From contig JAJDTQ010000010.1 in NCBI GenBank assembly GCA_022827045.1, positions 1 through 14,225 of the forward strand: a DNA stretch of 14,225 nucleotides, read 5' to 3'. The DNA is from Candidatus Binatia bacterium (GTDB taxonomy: Bacteria; Desulfobacterota_B; Binatia; UBA9968; JAJDTQ01). The notes beneath the pieces were generated by a model. It was given only the letters and a program-made list of their open reading frames with translations, ran no database searches and had not been told where the DNA came from. Positions within the stretch are counted from its first letter, which is position 1. Every line of letters starts with the position of its first letter. The position numbers and the translations under genes were made by a program. Shown in pieces: positions 1-6,970 of this stretch.

Positions 1-597
1 CGGCGCCCGGGCGCGCCCGAAAAGTTCGAGCGGGCCATCGAGGAATGGGGAATGGCGGGCATCAAGCTGCACGCCACCGCCGGCTACTTCCCCCACGACC
101 GGGTCTGCTACCCGATCTACGAGATCTGCATCAGGCACGACATTCCCGTGCTGCATCACTCCGGCGAGCGTTTCCATCCGTTGCTTTACAGCCGGTTCAC
201 CCATCCCCTGGAGTTCGACCAGGTGGCCGTCGACTTCCCGCGCCTGAAGATGATCCTGGGCCATGCCGGCGGCCTGTGGTGGTCCGACTGCGCCACCATC
301 GCGCGGGTCCACGAGAACGTGGTGGTGGACCTGGCCGAGTGGCAGACAAAGCTGCGCGACAAACCCGGGGAGACGCTCGCCGCCCTCGACCACATGCGCG
401 ACTTCCTGGGCGCCGAACGAATCCTCTGGGGCACCGACTTCCCGCACATGCGCCGGCAGATGTCCCTCAAGGACACCGTGGACATCTACCGCCGGCTACC
501 CGCCCTGGCTCGGGAACACGGCTACAAGTTCACCGACGGCGAGGTCGAGGCGATGTTGGGCGGCAACGCCGCGAGGATACTGAAGCAAGGCGCGTGA
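1..597 (+). CDS. Amidohydrolase family protein (amidohydrolase-2 / ACMSD-like), 5' truncated by window edge
   Basis: The reading frame is open from base 1 (frame 1, first residues RRPGAPEKFERAIEEWGMAGIKLH), so the N-terminal metal-binding D/H-x-H part lies outside the window; the ATG at 52 is internal. The visible 198 residues form the C-terminal two thirds of a TIM-barrel amidohydrolase of the Amidohydro_2 type (PF04909). Barrel landmarks seen in order are the strand GIKLH, the histidine strand PVLHHSG, MILGHAGGLWW, and the late acidic strand RILWGTDFPH, whose Asp is the usual catalytic/metal residue. It ends with the family-typical GGNAARIL helix. Members hydrolyse or decarboxylate organic acids in the cytoplasm; the substrate is not readable. 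It is more like short (about 290-residue) relatives than the two 360-residue amidohydrolases later in the window. The stop is TGA at 595-597. Confidence 0.9.
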   Translation, partial: RRPGAPEKFERAIEEWGMAGIKLHATAGYFPHDRVCYPIYEICIRHDIPVLHHSGERFHPLLYSRFTHPLEFDQVAVDFPRLKMILGHAGGLWWSDCATIARVHENVVVDLAEWQTKLRDKPGETLAALDHMRDFLGAERILWGTDFPHMRRQMSLKDTVDIYRRLPALAREHGYKFTDGEVEAMLGGNAARILKQGA

Positions 598-650
598 CGG
601 CGCACGTTCAGACGGATTTTTGACGGGAGTCGTTCCATGGGCCAAACTAT

Positions 651-674
651 GAGTAAGACTCGGTAATAGGAGTA
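651..674 (+). promoter_or_regulatory. Possible operator/leader of the RHH gene
   Basis: The short leader before the RHH gene holds a small inverted repeat GAGT-aag-ACTC (651-661) and a second GAGTA (670-674) that overlaps the Shine-Dalgarno. Ribbon-helix-helix proteins often repress their own promoter through short repeated half-sites, so this is a plausible autoregulatory site. The repeats are only 4-5 bases and could be chance. No good -10/-35 pair was found here. Confidence 0.2.
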
Positions 675-677
675 GGA

Positions 678-953
678 ATGCCTCGATCGACAAAAACCAT
701 CACCTTCTCCCTTTCCCCGGCAATTGCTGACCGCGTGGACCAGGTGATGAAGCAGCAGGGACGGAGCAGGAGCGAGTTGGTTCGGGAGGCCTTGCTCCGC
801 TACATAGAGGAATGTGAGGGGCGGCAACTGTTCCAATACGGAGAACAGCGCGCCAGGAACTTGGGCATCAGCGCTGAAGACGTTTCGCCACTGGTGGAAG
901 AGTACAGGGCCGAAGTCCGTCCCCCTCGGGCGGGAGGCCGAATCATATCCTAA
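678..953 (+). CDS. Ribbon-helix-helix (CopG/Arc-type) DNA-binding protein, antitoxin-like, orphan
   Basis: This 91-residue protein starts with a beta strand (KTITFSLS), followed by helix A (AIADRVDQVMKQQG), the RSRSELV turn, and helix B (REALLRYIEEC): the classic RHH dimer fold that inserts the strand into the DNA major groove. The C-terminal part (GEQRARNLGISAEDVSPLVEEYRAE) is the charged tail that in related antitoxins contacts a PIN-domain ribonuclease toxin. The start is supported by GGAG at 669-672, 5 nt before ATG 678. No toxin follows: the next gene is convergent, ending 25 nt away. The last residues (RPPRAGGRIIS) drift from the usual short ending, as if the toxin-proximal end was lost. 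It may be an orphan autoregulator or the remnant of a toxin-antitoxin pair. Confidence 0.82.
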   Translation: MPRSTKTITFSLSPAIADRVDQVMKQQGRSRSELVREALLRYIEECEGRQLFQYGEQRARNLGISAEDVSPLVEEYRAEVRPPRAGGRIIS

Positions 954-978
954 ACCCGTAAGGAAGAGACCGCGCCGC

Positions 979-1791
979 TCAGCGCAGCTCGGGATAGCCT
1001 TGGGCGGCGGCGAGGCGTTGGAACTCGATAATCCGGTCGTACGCGGAAAGCGGAAGGATCTCCACGCCGTCGATGAACACGGCGGCGCCGGTGGCGCGGA
1101 CCTCCGGCTCCTCGAAGGCTTCCAGGAGTGCGCTCTGCAACTGGCGGATTCGATCCGGAGCGCTCCCGACCCGGGTCACGAAGGGAATTCCGGGTGCACT
1201 CGCCGTGTCGCAGAGCCGGCGGGTCCCTTCGAGCAGGGGTGGGCGGTAGCGCTCGAGAAGGGCATACGTGACGCAGTCAATGGCGGCGACATCGGCCTCG
1301 CCCCGCGCGACCACGGCGACGCTCGCGGGGTGGGAACCGCTCGTGACGACCCGCGAGAAGAAGCGGCCTCCGCGGCTCAATGGGGCGACCAGCGCCCGCA
1401 GCGCGTTCGCCCCCGAGTGGGACTCGCGGCTGTTGACCACGCACACGGCATTGTGCAAGTCCGAGATCTCCGTGGCGGGCGAATCCTCGGCGACCAGGAC
1501 CACGCTCGAGTAGAGGCAACCGTCGCAGCCGGGTGCGCTGTAAAGCGGCGTGGCCACCAGGGCGAGGGTTCCGGCATAGCGGCCCACGAGGTCGGCCCCG
1601 CAGCACTGGCTGAGCAGCAGCCCCGGATCGGTCCAGAGCTCGTGGACGCCCCGGGATCGATCGAGAGCCGCGGGAACCCCTTCCACTCCAGCCGTTTGCA
1701 GCTTCCGGGCGACACCGCTCCAGAGGATTCCGTGGGCGCCGCGCACCTCATCGAAATCGTACATCGGGAAGCTCGCAGAGAGCGTCATCAT
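979..1791 (-). CDS. PhnD-like (phosphate/phosphonate-type) periplasmic-binding-fold protein without signal peptide
   Basis: The protein matches the PhnD/SsuA-type solute-binding fold. It begins SFPMYDFDEVRGAHGILWSG, then shows the ligand-site stretches LLLSQCCGADL, VATPLYSAPGC, VNSRESHSGANALRALVAP, and SGSHPASVAVVARGEADVAAIDC with the lid helix after it. The frame stays open upstream to an ATG at 1950, but that would overlap the divergent VOC gene and has no family similarity; the tandem ATGs at 1791/1788 begin just before the conserved part, giving about 270 residues. No good Shine-Dalgarno precedes them, so the start is uncertain. There is no signal peptide or lipobox with this start, and no ABC permease or ATPase nearby, so an intracellular small-molecule-binding role is possible. 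Many such orphan PhnD-like proteins are annotated only as binding proteins. Confidence 0.78.
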   Translation of the reverse strand: MMTLSASFPMYDFDEVRGAHGILWSGVARKLQTAGVEGVPAALDRSRGVHELWTDPGLLLSQCCGADLVGRYAGTLALVATPLYSAPGCDGCLYSSVVLVAEDSPATEISDLHNAVCVVNSRESHSGANALRALVAPLSRGGRFFSRVVTSGSHPASVAVVARGEADVAAIDCVTYALLERYRPPLLEGTRRLCDTASAPGIPFVTRVGSAPDRIRQLQSALLEAFEEPEVRATGAAVFIDGVEILPLSAYDRIIEFQRLAAAQGYPELR

Positions 1792-1906
1792 ATTGCCGTA
1801 TACACGCCCGTGATCCTCGACATCAAGAAACGAGAGCTTTGCTCCCTTTCGGCGCCCGTGGTACCGTGCGGCTGCGAACGGGATTCCCCAGGCCAAGGAG
1901 GTTCCG

Positions 1907-2260
1907 ATGGCTATCGAATTGAACCACACGATCGTGCCCGTAAGGGACAAGGAGGAGTCGGCCCGCTTCTACGAGACGATCTTCGGGTTCGCGCACCAGG
2001 AGCCCATGGGGCATTTCCAGCCGATTCATCTCGCCTCCCAGTCCCTGACCCTAGACCTCGACAACCGTGAGGTGGTGGAGCACCATCACTACGCATTCAA
2101 GGTGAGCGAGCCGGAGTTCGACGAGATCTTCGGGCGCATCAGGGAAACCGGTCTCAAGTACGGCAGCGGACCGAGGTCCTCCACCGACATGGAGATCAAC
2201 ACCCGGAACGGCGGGCGCGGGGTCTATTTCAGGGACCCCAGCGGCCACCGCTGGAGTTGA
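1907..2260 (+). CDS. VOC-family (glyoxalase/bleomycin-resistance fold) protein, C-terminus frameshifted
   Basis: This single-module VOC protein has the first beta-alpha-beta unit with candidate metal ligand His7 (LNHTIVPVRDKEESARFYETIFGF), then EHHHYAFKV with His61 as the likely second-half ligand, and the closing strand GRGVYFRDPSGH. The start is firm: AAGGAGG at 1895-1901, 5 nt before ATG 1907. As written the frame ends ...GHRWS-stop at 2260 (117 residues). Adding one G after the TGG at 2252-2254 restores RWELITRDYA and a stop at 2278-2280 (124 residues), which is the normal family ending and supplies Glu117, the expected last metal ligand. So the gene is either truncated by a one-base deletion or carries a sequencing error. 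VOC proteins act as metal-dependent dioxygenases, isomerases or drug-binding proteins; the substrate is unknown. Confidence 0.85.
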   Translation: MAIELNHTIVPVRDKEESARFYETIFGFAHQEPMGHFQPIHLASQSLTLDLDNREVVEHHHYAFKVSEPEFDEIFGRIRETGLKYGSGPRSSTDMEINTRNGGRGVYFRDPSGHRWS

Positions 2261-2289
2261 TTACGCGGGACTACGCGTGACGGTCGGCG

Positions 2290-2343
2290 CCCTTCGACTT
2301 CGCTACGCAAAGCCTGCCCTGAGCTTGTCGAAGGGCTCAGGGC
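2290..2343. repeat. Dispersed palindromic repeat, copy A (REP-like), between convergent genes
   Basis: Two nested inverted repeats are present: CCCTTCGAC (2290-2298) with GTCGAAGGG (2327-2335), and GCCCTGAGC (2316-2324) with GCTCAGGGC (2335-2343, 10-nt loop). The 14-mer CCTTCGACTTCGCT (2291-2304) recurs inverted at 11497-11510 in copy B. Its place between the convergent VOC and MFS genes suggests it could also act as a bidirectional transcription stop or mRNA 3'-end stabiliser, but there is no T-run. Confidence 0.7.
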
Positions 2344-2364
2344 GTACGGGGTATTTCCAACCCG

Positions 2365-3564
2365 CTAAGGCCGCGCGGGCTCGGGCAGGGGGGCGTCGTC
2401 GGAGCGGATGGTGATGTAGACCATGGCGGCCGACGCCAGCAGGATCAGGCTCATCATCTGCAGGAATCCGTCGTAGCTGCCGTACACGTCGAAGTAGACG
2501 CTGGCCAGGATGGGTCCGCCGCTGGAGCCGACCTGGTGCACGAGGAAGCTCAGGCCGAGGATGAGTCCCGCGAGTCTCGGCCCCACCATCTCGAAGAACA
2601 TGACGTTCTGAACCCCGATAGTGCCGAAGGTGGGCCCCATGGCCAGCGCCACCACGATATAGAAGGCCAACGGGTTCGAGAAGTCGAGGGACATGACCAG
2701 GGTGCCCACCCCCCGGAAAACGTAGGTGAGGGCCAGCGCCTGGGCGCGGCCGTAGCGGTCGGAGACCCAGCCGAAGGCCACCGCGGAGACCGCGGCGGCG
2801 ATGCCGAAGACGGTGACGGCATCCCGTCCGACGACCTGGTCGAAGCCCTTGCTCAGCGCGATCGCCACCAGGTGCACGCTCTGGAACAGGGCGAAGCCGC
2901 AGGAGAACCGCGCCGCGAACAGCAGCAGCATGTTGCGGTCCCGCAGGTAGGGGAGGCAGCTTCCCCAGCTCGCGCGCTCGCGGCGCGTGGAGGAGGGGTC
3001 GGGATCGCGCGCGCCGACCCACCCGAACGGGAGAGCCACGAACAACAGCAGCGCCCCGCAGAACATGGCGGCCACGCGCCAGTCGTAGTTCACGATGATG
3101 AAATGCAGCGGCCACGCCAGGAAGAAGGGGCTCATCGGCGATGCCGTCTGGACGATGCTCACCGCCAGCCCGCGGTTGCTGGCGTCGTAGTGCTTGGCCA
3201 CCAGCAGCGAGATGATCACGAGGCCGCAGGCCCCCTTGGCCATGCCGGTCATGATCCCGAAGGTAAGACTGAGCTGCCACAGGTTCTGCGACAGCCCCAT
3301 GCCGAAGAAGCCGGCGGCCATGAGCAGCACCCCGCCCAGGATCACCGGGCGGGTGCCGAGGTCGTCCGCCTTCTTGCCGAACAATACGCCGCCGACGGCC
3401 CACCCCAGCATCGCGAATACGTAGGGAACCGTGGCGGTCGTGCGCGACCAGCCGAAAGCGTCCTCGATGGGCGTGAGGAACAAGCTGAACGCGTTCATGC
3501 TGATGGACGTGATGACCACGACCGCGGCGGACATGACGACGATGACGATACGCGGGAGCCGCAT
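2365..3564 (-). CDS. MFS transporter (monocarboxylate/oxalate-formate antiporter-like)
   Basis: About 399 residues with some 12 hydrophobic helices. The first helix is RIVIVVMSAAVVVITSISMNAFSLFLTP and is followed by an IEDAFGWSR loop typical of MCT/OFA-type carriers. The MFS loop 2-3 signature is seen as GKKADDLGTRPVILGG, and its repeat in the second half as GWVSDRYGRAQAL. The frame is open to an ATG at 3669, but the extra 35 residues are proline/alanine-rich and unlike a carrier N-terminus, so ATG 3564 (MRLPRIVIVV) is preferred; its Shine-Dalgarno is poor. It lies 132 nt downstream of the amidohydrolase on the same strand and probably moves that enzyme's substrate or product across the inner membrane. 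The substrate is not readable. Confidence 0.88.
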   Translation of the reverse strand: MRLPRIVIVVMSAAVVVITSISMNAFSLFLTPIEDAFGWSRTTATVPYVFAMLGWAVGGVLFGKKADDLGTRPVILGGVLLMAAGFFGMGLSQNLWQLSLTFGIMTGMAKGACGLVIISLLVAKHYDASNRGLAVSIVQTASPMSPFFLAWPLHFIIVNYDWRVAAMFCGALLLFVALPFGWVGARDPDPSSTRRERASWGSCLPYLRDRNMLLLFAARFSCGFALFQSVHLVAIALSKGFDQVVGRDAVTVFGIAAAVSAVAFGWVSDRYGRAQALALTYVFRGVGTLVMSLDFSNPLAFYIVVALAMGPTFGTIGVQNVMFFEMVGPRLAGLILGLSFLVHQVGSSGGPILASVYFDVYGSYDGFLQMMSLILLASAAMVYITIRSDDAPLPEPARP

Positions 3565-3625
3565 GGTTGTATCAGGTTCGGGTGAGGAGGTTTCCCGTTG
3601 TATGGACGCGATGCGCGCGGGCGCG

Positions 3626-3643
3626 GCCGGCCCGGTGGCCGGC
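3626..3643. repeat. G+C-rich intergenic inverted repeat
   Basis: GCCGGCC (3626-3632) and GGCCGGC (3637-3643) can pair across a 4-nt loop in the 132-nt gap between the amidohydrolase and the MFS gene on the minus strand. There is no downstream T-run, so it is not a standard terminator; it might stabilise the amidohydrolase mRNA end or be chance in G+C-rich DNA. Confidence 0.35.
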
Positions 3644-3696
3644 GCCGTTGAATTCCGCCCGGACCTCACCGGCCCGGACGGGTCTGTGTCCCATCC

Positions 3697-4785
3697 CTAC
3701 AGGCCGTAGAGAGCCTTGGGATTGTGGTACAGGATGTTGTCCTTCCGCTCCTGGCTGATGTCGTCCATCTTCTTCAGGTCGAGGATGGCGTCCATCTCGC
3801 TGGACGGGTCGGTGTGCCCGTAGTCGGTGCCGATGACCAGGTTGCCCTCGCCCGAGTACTTGAGGACGTAGGGGATGTCGTCGTTGGTCTGACAGGTGAC
3901 GTAGATGCCGTACTCGGCGAAGAGGTCCTTGGGGAACTCGCGCCCGGCGGCCGCATAGCGGTTCTCGCTCTCCAGGTAGATCCAGGGGACCCACTGGGAA
4001 GATGCCTCGATGAAACCCCATCGCAGGTTCGGGAAGACCTGGGGAATCTCGCTCATGACGAGGCCCAGGCACGAGGTTACCGTGGGAGCCCGGAACATGG
4101 CGAAACGTCCCGCGGCCGTCGGGCGGTAGGTGTCACAGTTCACGGGATTGCCGTTGGCGATGTGCACGGCGACGGCCATGTCAAGATCGCTGGCCGCCTG
4201 GTAGACGGGATAGAAGTACGGGTCCGTCATGTCCCGGTCCCCCTCCAGCGGGCGCATGCACACGGCCACCGCGCCGTCCTCCTTGGCCTGCTTCATCTGG
4301 GCGGCGGCCTCGTCGAGCGCCAGGACGGGCACGACGCAGGACCAGCGCAGCCGGCCCTCGCTCTGCCGGTAGATTTCCCCGAGCCACCGGTTCCAGCTCC
4401 GGCACAGGGCGGCTTCCGTGTCCGGACGGGTGGTGATCTGTTCGATCCAAAAGGTGTTGTGAAGCACCTGGACGTCGACGGCAAGCTTGTCCATGTGATC
4501 GAGCCGGAGCTGGACGTCGTCCAGCTCGCGGGCGGCCTTGGGCGACTCCACGTTCCTTCCGAACTGGTCCGACAGGTCGCGCAACTGTTGTTCGCTGTAG
4601 GTGGGGAAGCGGAACCCGCGGATCTTCTCGTCGATGATCCAGTATTGCTTGGTAGGGTTGTCGGGCGACGCGAACAACTGCGGGCGGAACTTTTCCTCGG
4701 ACGGCTCCAGATAATCCCACGTGTGTTCCGTCTCGATCACATGGGCATCCGCATCGATGACCGGGAGCGTTTCTTGACTGGACAT
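3697..4785 (-). CDS. Amidohydrolase family protein (Amidohydro_2, about 360-residue type), paralogue A
   Basis: A complete 362-residue TIM-barrel metal hydrolase/decarboxylase. The metal-site residues seen are D11-x-D13-x-H15 (VIDADAHVIETE), H208 (MAVAVHIANG), E260 (WGFIEASSQW) and D321 with H324 (VIGTDYGHTD). The Asp in place of the first His of the H-x-H pair is common in this subgroup. An AAGGAG 7 nt before ATG 4785 fixes the start. It is a clear paralogue of the gene at 10379-11449: same DADAHVIETE opening, LCRSWNRWL versus LCRGYNRWL, SSQWVP versus TSQWVP, and VTCQTNDDIPYV versus VACQTTDDLPYV. It sits downstream of an SDR and upstream of an MFS carrier, so a role in breaking down a carboxylated or cyclic compound is likely. 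The precise substrate is unknown. Confidence 0.92.
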   Translation of the reverse strand: MSSQETLPVIDADAHVIETEHTWDYLEPSEEKFRPQLFASPDNPTKQYWIIDEKIRGFRFPTYSEQQLRDLSDQFGRNVESPKAARELDDVQLRLDHMDKLAVDVQVLHNTFWIEQITTRPDTEAALCRSWNRWLGEIYRQSEGRLRWSCVVPVLALDEAAAQMKQAKEDGAVAVCMRPLEGDRDMTDPYFYPVYQAASDLDMAVAVHIANGNPVNCDTYRPTAAGRFAMFRAPTVTSCLGLVMSEIPQVFPNLRWGFIEASSQWVPWIYLESENRYAAAGREFPKDLFAEYGIYVTCQTNDDIPYVLKYSGEGNLVIGTDYGHTDPSSEMDAILDLKKMDDISQERKDNILYHNPKALYGL

Positions 4786-4884
4786 GGCGCGACTCCTTGA
4801 TACGCGGCTACGTGGCCGGGGTGTCCCGGGCCGTTACGGCAATAGCAACTATCGGGGCTTGGTCCAACGGCGGTGCGTGCTCAA

Positions 4885-4918
4885 TTGTTAAATTCGAACA
4901 ACGGGCATCGTTTGTCAA
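4885..4918 (-). promoter_or_regulatory. Candidate promoter with inverted repeat upstream of amidohydrolase A
   Basis: In the 182-nt gap between the SDR and the amidohydrolase, an A+T-rich island stands out from the G+C-rich surroundings. On the minus strand it holds an exact TTGACA (4918-4913) followed by an A+T-rich stretch containing TTTAAC, but the best -10 match has a 20-nt spacer, so the pair is imperfect. The inverted repeat TTGTT-N7-AACAA (4885-4889/4897-4901) overlaps the candidate -10 and could be an operator. This would allow the amidohydrolase and MFS genes to be expressed apart from the upstream TctC-SDR pair. Confidence 0.38.
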
Positions 4919-4967
4919 CCGTTCGGAGCGGCGGACCGGCCGGCGGGTCCGGTCCGTCGACGGTGTC

Positions 4968-5732
4968 TCAGTGCAGGTTGGCGCCGCCGTTTACCAGAAT
5001 GGACTGGCCGGTGACGAAGGCGCTCAGCTCGGACAGCAGGTAGAGCGCGGTGCCCACCACGTCGTCCGGTTTCTCGATACGCTTCAGCATGCGGTTGGCC
5101 GCCGACCGCTCGTACGCCTCGATGGCGGCCTCGGTGGGTTCCGGCTCGCTGGCGGTGGAGCCCGGCGCCAGCGTGTTCACGCGGATGTTGTCGGGACCCA
5201 GCTCACGCGCGAGCACCCGTGTGAAGCCTACCACGGCGGCCTTGGACACCACGTAGTGCATCATGCCGGCGCCGCCGTTGTAGGCCATGTTGGAGGCGAT
5301 GTTGACGATGCTTCCCTGCCGGCGCTCCTGCATGGCGGGGACCACCGCGCGGCTGCACAGCCATAGCCCCTTGACGTTCACCGCCATCACCCGGTCCCAC
5401 TCCTCTTCGTGAATGTCCTGGAAGCCGGAGCGCGTCACCGGCACGCTCATGAAGACCGCGGCGTTGTTGACGAGCCCGTCGATCCGTCCGAAATCCCGCA
5501 GGGTCGACCGGGCCATGGCCTGGCAGCTCGCGAAGTCCGCGACGTCGGCCTCGACGCCGATAGCCTTCCCGCCTTTGCCGGTGATCTCCGCGGCCACGGA
5601 CTCGGCCGCCGCGCCGTCGATGTCCGCGGCCACGGGGATGCCCCCCTCGCGCGCGATGCCCAGGCAATAGGCCCGGCCGATGCCGTTTCCCCCGCCGGTG
5701 ACGACCACCACCTTCTCATCCAGCAGACCCAT
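4968..5732 (-). CDS. SDR family NAD(P)-dependent oxidoreductase
   Basis: A 254-residue classical short-chain dehydrogenase/reductase. The cofactor-binding TGGGNGIG is at residues 12-19 after the first beta strand, with DID near residues 37-39 at the end of strand 2 suggesting NAD(H) preference. D63-V64, NNAA (89-92), catalytic S147, Y160 and K164 (Y-x3-K as YVVSK) and the IRVNTLAPG loop follow in the expected order. The C-terminus (FVTGQSILVNGG) is typical. The frame is open to an ATG at 5819, but that start lies inside the preceding gene; ATG 5732 has AAGGAAGGG just upstream and gives the standard length. It starts 19 nt after the stop of the TctC-type gene and is probably co-transcribed with it. 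It oxidises or reduces an alcohol/ketone pair, substrate unknown. Confidence 0.93.
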   Translation of the reverse strand: MGLLDEKVVVVTGGGNGIGRAYCLGIAREGGIPVAADIDGAAAESVAAEITGKGGKAIGVEADVADFASCQAMARSTLRDFGRIDGLVNNAAVFMSVPVTRSGFQDIHEEEWDRVMAVNVKGLWLCSRAVVPAMQERRQGSIVNIASNMAYNGGAGMMHYVVSKAAVVGFTRVLARELGPDNIRVNTLAPGSTASEPEPTEAAIEAYERSAANRMLKRIEKPDDVVGTALYLLSELSAFVTGQSILVNGGANLH

Positions 5733-5751
5733 GACCCTTCCTTTCTGCCTG

Positions 5752-6783
5752 CTACTTCCGCCCCAAGAGCTCCTTGTACCGGGCAAGGAGATCCGGGGGA
5801 GCCCCATAGAGGCCGGCAATAGTCTTCTCTATGGTCTCGTGGGAGGCCGGAGAGACAATGACCTTCTGCCGTTTGGCCTGCTCCAGGAGCTTGGGACTGT
5901 TGAGGGTGTCCGTGAACGCCTTGCGCAGAGTCGCCACGCGGTCCGGTGGCGTCCCCGGGGGGATGGCGAAGAGGCGCAGCAGCTTCCACGTGCCTACCAG
6001 AAAGACCGCTATTCGCTGCTGCTTCGGATCGAGGTTCATATCCTTGAACGTGGCGACGCCGGGGATGGGCTTCACCCGAGGGTCCGCGCCCAGGGCCAGC
6101 ACCGGCCGCACCAGGCCGCTATCGATGTGGCGTCTGTAGATGGTCTGCATGTTCGACTGTGACATGATGCGCACGTCCACCTCCTTCCGCTCCATCGCGG
6201 CCATGACGTTCGCGGTGCCCCTGTAGCCGTGGACTGCCTTCAAGGGATAGCCGAGACTGGCCAGAAACTGGTTGGCGGCGGTGGCCGGCGACCCCCTGCC
6301 GGTCAGTCCGGAAGCCAGGGGCGTCTTGTAGTTCCTGAAATCCTCCAGGGATTTGATCGGCAGATCGCTGCGGACCCAGACGACCTCCGGAACGGCTCCC
6401 AGGGTCGGGTCTCCGAGCCAGATGAACTTGCGCACGTCGAACTTGGCGGCTTCAGGTCTGGTCACGAGATCCGTGACCACGCCAAAGCTGAATACCACGA
6501 TGGTGAGGCCGTCACCCGGCTGCATGGCATAGACTCGATTGGCCGCGACCATGCTCGCCGCCCCGGGCATGTTGACCACGATCACCGAAGGGTTCCCGGG
6601 AAGATGTGCGCCGAGATTCCTGCCGACAAGCCGGGAAAACGTATCGAATCCGCCTCCGGGACTGTAGCCGACGACGATGCGGATGGTCTTGCCCTTGTAG
6701 AATGGCGCGTCCGCCGCCCAGGCGCTGTTCGCAAGGACCAGCAGTGCCGCGATACCAATGATCATGAAGCGCAGGGTTCTCAT
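5752..6783 (-). CDS. Bug/TctC-type substrate-binding protein (tripartite tricarboxylate transporter family)
   Basis: A 343-residue exported binding protein. The N-terminus is a Sec signal peptide (basic MRTLR, hydrophobic FMIIGIAALLVLA, likely cut after AWA at residue 23). The mature part begins with the family pattern YKGKTIRIVVGYSPGGGFD and continues PGAASMVAANRVY, the ligand-loop motifs of TctC/Bug proteins that bind carboxylates in the periplasm. AGGAGGG 6 nt before ATG 6783 fixes the start; the ORF's upstream ATG at 6870 would put the promoter inside the gene. No TctA/TctB membrane genes are adjacent, which is common for orphan Bug proteins. A strong promoter candidate lies at 6842-6870. 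It is the first gene of the minus-strand cluster and likely captures a carboxylate for it. Confidence 0.92.
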   Translation of the reverse strand: MRTLRFMIIGIAALLVLANSAWAADAPFYKGKTIRIVVGYSPGGGFDTFSRLVGRNLGAHLPGNPSVIVVNMPGAASMVAANRVYAMQPGDGLTIVVFSFGVVTDLVTRPEAAKFDVRKFIWLGDPTLGAVPEVVWVRSDLPIKSLEDFRNYKTPLASGLTGRGSPATAANQFLASLGYPLKAVHGYRGTANVMAAMERKEVDVRIMSQSNMQTIYRRHIDSGLVRPVLALGADPRVKPIPGVATFKDMNLDPKQQRIAVFLVGTWKLLRLFAIPPGTPPDRVATLRKAFTDTLNSPKLLEQAKRQKVIVSPASHETIEKTIAGLYGAPPDLLARYKELLGRK

Positions 6784-6841
6784 GGAAGTCCCTCCTGAGG
6801 TTGGAGCAGTCAGCCGTCTCAAGCACGGATCCGCGGCCCGC

Positions 6842-6870
6842 ACTATCTCAAGGCGCGGATTTGCTGTCAA
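6842..6870 (-). promoter_or_regulatory. Sigma70-type promoter for the TctC-SDR genes
   Basis: On the minus strand TTGACA (6870-6865) is followed by exactly 17 nt and GATAGT (6847-6842), a perfect -35 and a 4-of-6 -10 match with ideal spacing. Transcription would begin near 6835, about 50 nt before the ATG at 6783 with its strong AGGAGGG. This is the best promoter match seen in the window. Confidence 0.65.
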
Positions 6871-6970
6871 TGCCCCTCGCCTGATTGCTTGGTGCCCTGG
6901 CTCCGGGATACGTTGGGGCGACGGACAGCGCTTGTTGCCGGCCGCAAGGCCGCGATAGCGGAGGGTGGAG

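Noticed and set aside
814..2070. Long plus-strand open frame of 418 codons
   Set aside because: It lies opposite the PhnD-like gene and overlaps the RHH and VOC genes in other frames; the composition is that of an antisense shadow with no recognisable domain.
2252..2280. Programmed ribosomal frameshift in the VOC gene
   Set aside because: There is no slippery heptamer or downstream structure of note; a simple one-base deletion or read error is the plainer explanation.
2303..3585. Long open frames in both strands across the MFS gene
   Set aside because: Arg/Gly/Pro- or His/Glu-rich shadows of the real MFS frame caused by high G+C.
3724..4800. 358-codon plus-strand frame opposite amidohydrolase A
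   Set aside because: Antisense shadow; the minus frame has all the metal-site motifs and a proper Shine-Dalgarno.
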